This document shows positions 5,027 through 5,566 of a stretch of DNA of 5,566 nt, in pieces. The stretch covers positions 1-5,566 of the forward strand of contig CAZVJA010000281.1 of assembly GCA_964626885.1 (NCBI GenBank), written 5' to 3'. The notes beneath the pieces are model-generated. The model saw only the letters and a list, made by a program, of their open reading frames with translations, ran no database searches and was not told the origin of the DNA. This DNA is from CAZVJA01 sp964626885 (GTDB lineage Bacteria; Planctomycetota; Planctomycetia; Planctomycetales; Planctomycetaceae). Positions within the stretch are counted from its first letter, which is position 1. Every line of letters begins with the position of its first letter. Both the position numbers and the translations under genes were made by a program.

Positions 5027-5566
5027 ATGCGTTTCGATGTTTTGACGATCTTTCCGGAGATCTTCGACAGTTATCTGCGGCAGAGCCTGCTGAAACTGGC
5101 CATCGAACGGGGCTTGGTGCAAGTAAAGTTGTGGGATTTTCGCCGGTGGGCGATCGACAAGCATCAGTCGGTCGATGATCGCCCGTATGGCGGTGGTCCA
5201 GGAATGTTGATGAGCTGTCAGCCGGTGTTCGATTGCGTCGAGGCGGTTCGCCAGGACGCGGCCGACCCGGGACAACTGGTGATGCTCACGCCGCAGGGAC
5301 GGCGACTCGACCAGCGGCTGGTGAATGAACTCTCTGAATTCAAACGCCTGTTGTTGTTGTGTGGACGATACGAGGGATTTGACGAGCGAATCCGCCTGGG
5401 GTTGAAGCCGCTCGAAGTTTCAGTCGGCGATTTCATCACCAATGGCGGCGAAGTTCCGGCGATGCTGGTGATCGACGCGGTGATCCGGCATGTTCCGGGA
5501 GTTCTAGGAGACGAAACGAGTAGCAAGTACGAGTCATTCGCCGAGGAAGGAATCCTGGAATACCCG
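5027..5566 (+). CDS. trmD: tRNA (guanine-37-N1)-methyltransferase TrmD, 5' part
   Basis: The first 180 residues are present and the gene runs off the window; E. coli TrmD has 255. The enzyme is a dimeric SPOUT-fold methyltransferase that places m1G37 beside the anticodon of several tRNAs, preventing +1 frameshifting. What is seen: MRFDVLTIFPEIF (1-13), DDRPYGGGPGML (50-61), LTPQGRRLDQ (87-96), LCGRYEGFDER (111-121), the trefoil-knot cofactor-binding region VGDFITNGGEVPAM (133-146) and IDAVIRHVPGVLGDE (149-163). Arg154 is conserved. Numbering matches E. coli TrmD without gaps over this part, from memory, and the usual catalytic Asp169 is Glu (KYESF, 167-171). The ATG is chosen because MRFDVLTIFPE is the usual N-terminus; a GTG at 5018 would add three residues and sits better behind the GGGA at 5007-5010, so it remains possible. 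Confidence 0.96.
   Translation, partial: MRFDVLTIFPEIFDSYLRQSLLKLAIERGLVQVKLWDFRRWAIDKHQSVDDRPYGGGPGMLMSCQPVFDCVEAVRQDAADPGQLVMLTPQGRRLDQRLVNELSEFKRLLLLCGRYEGFDERIRLGLKPLEVSVGDFITNGGEVPAMLVIDAVIRHVPGVLGDETSSKYESFAEEGILEYP

Overview
The window carries five recognisable housekeeping genes from what is most likely a planctomycete (Planctomycetota). This assignment is an inference. It rests on the protein flavour of LeuC, Ffh and TrmD, on the acidic/Ala-rich tail of bS16, on moderately high GC, and on stop-poor, text-like intergenic repeats of a kind I associate with planctomycete genomes. No search could be run.

Layout. Positions 1-511 contain no credible gene. They hold a long degenerate array of 7-bp units (85-377), a small palindrome (207-224) and a perfect 22-bp tandem repeat (324-377). 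On the minus strand, leuC (2690 to 1269) and leuD (1105 to 512) encode the two subunits of 3-isopropylmalate dehydratase of leucine biosynthesis. They are separated by 163 bp, almost all of it a second 7-bp array (1107-1260). A third, shorter array (2695-2743) lies directly upstream of leuC. The 384-bp divergent region (2691-3074) also holds a good sigma70-type promoter facing right (2938-2966), a perfect 12-bp palindrome just downstream of it, and a GC-rich hairpin before ffh.

On the plus strand, ffh (3075-4556), rpsP (4598-4960) and trmD (5027 to the window edge, incomplete) form a compact translation and protein-targeting operon. It encodes the SRP GTPase, ribosomal protein bS16 and the tRNA m1G37 methyltransferase. 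This order is a reduced form of the widespread ffh-rpsP-rimM-trmD arrangement: no rimM and no KH-domain gene lies between rpsP and trmD, because only 66 bp separate them.

Most notable points: (1) three intergenic arrays that keep a strict 7-bp register while the unit sequence changes in blocks, with related units at all three places; (2) leuD flanked by inverted copies of one such motif; (3) TrmD with Glu at the position of the conserved catalytic Asp169; (4) the absence of rimM from the operon.
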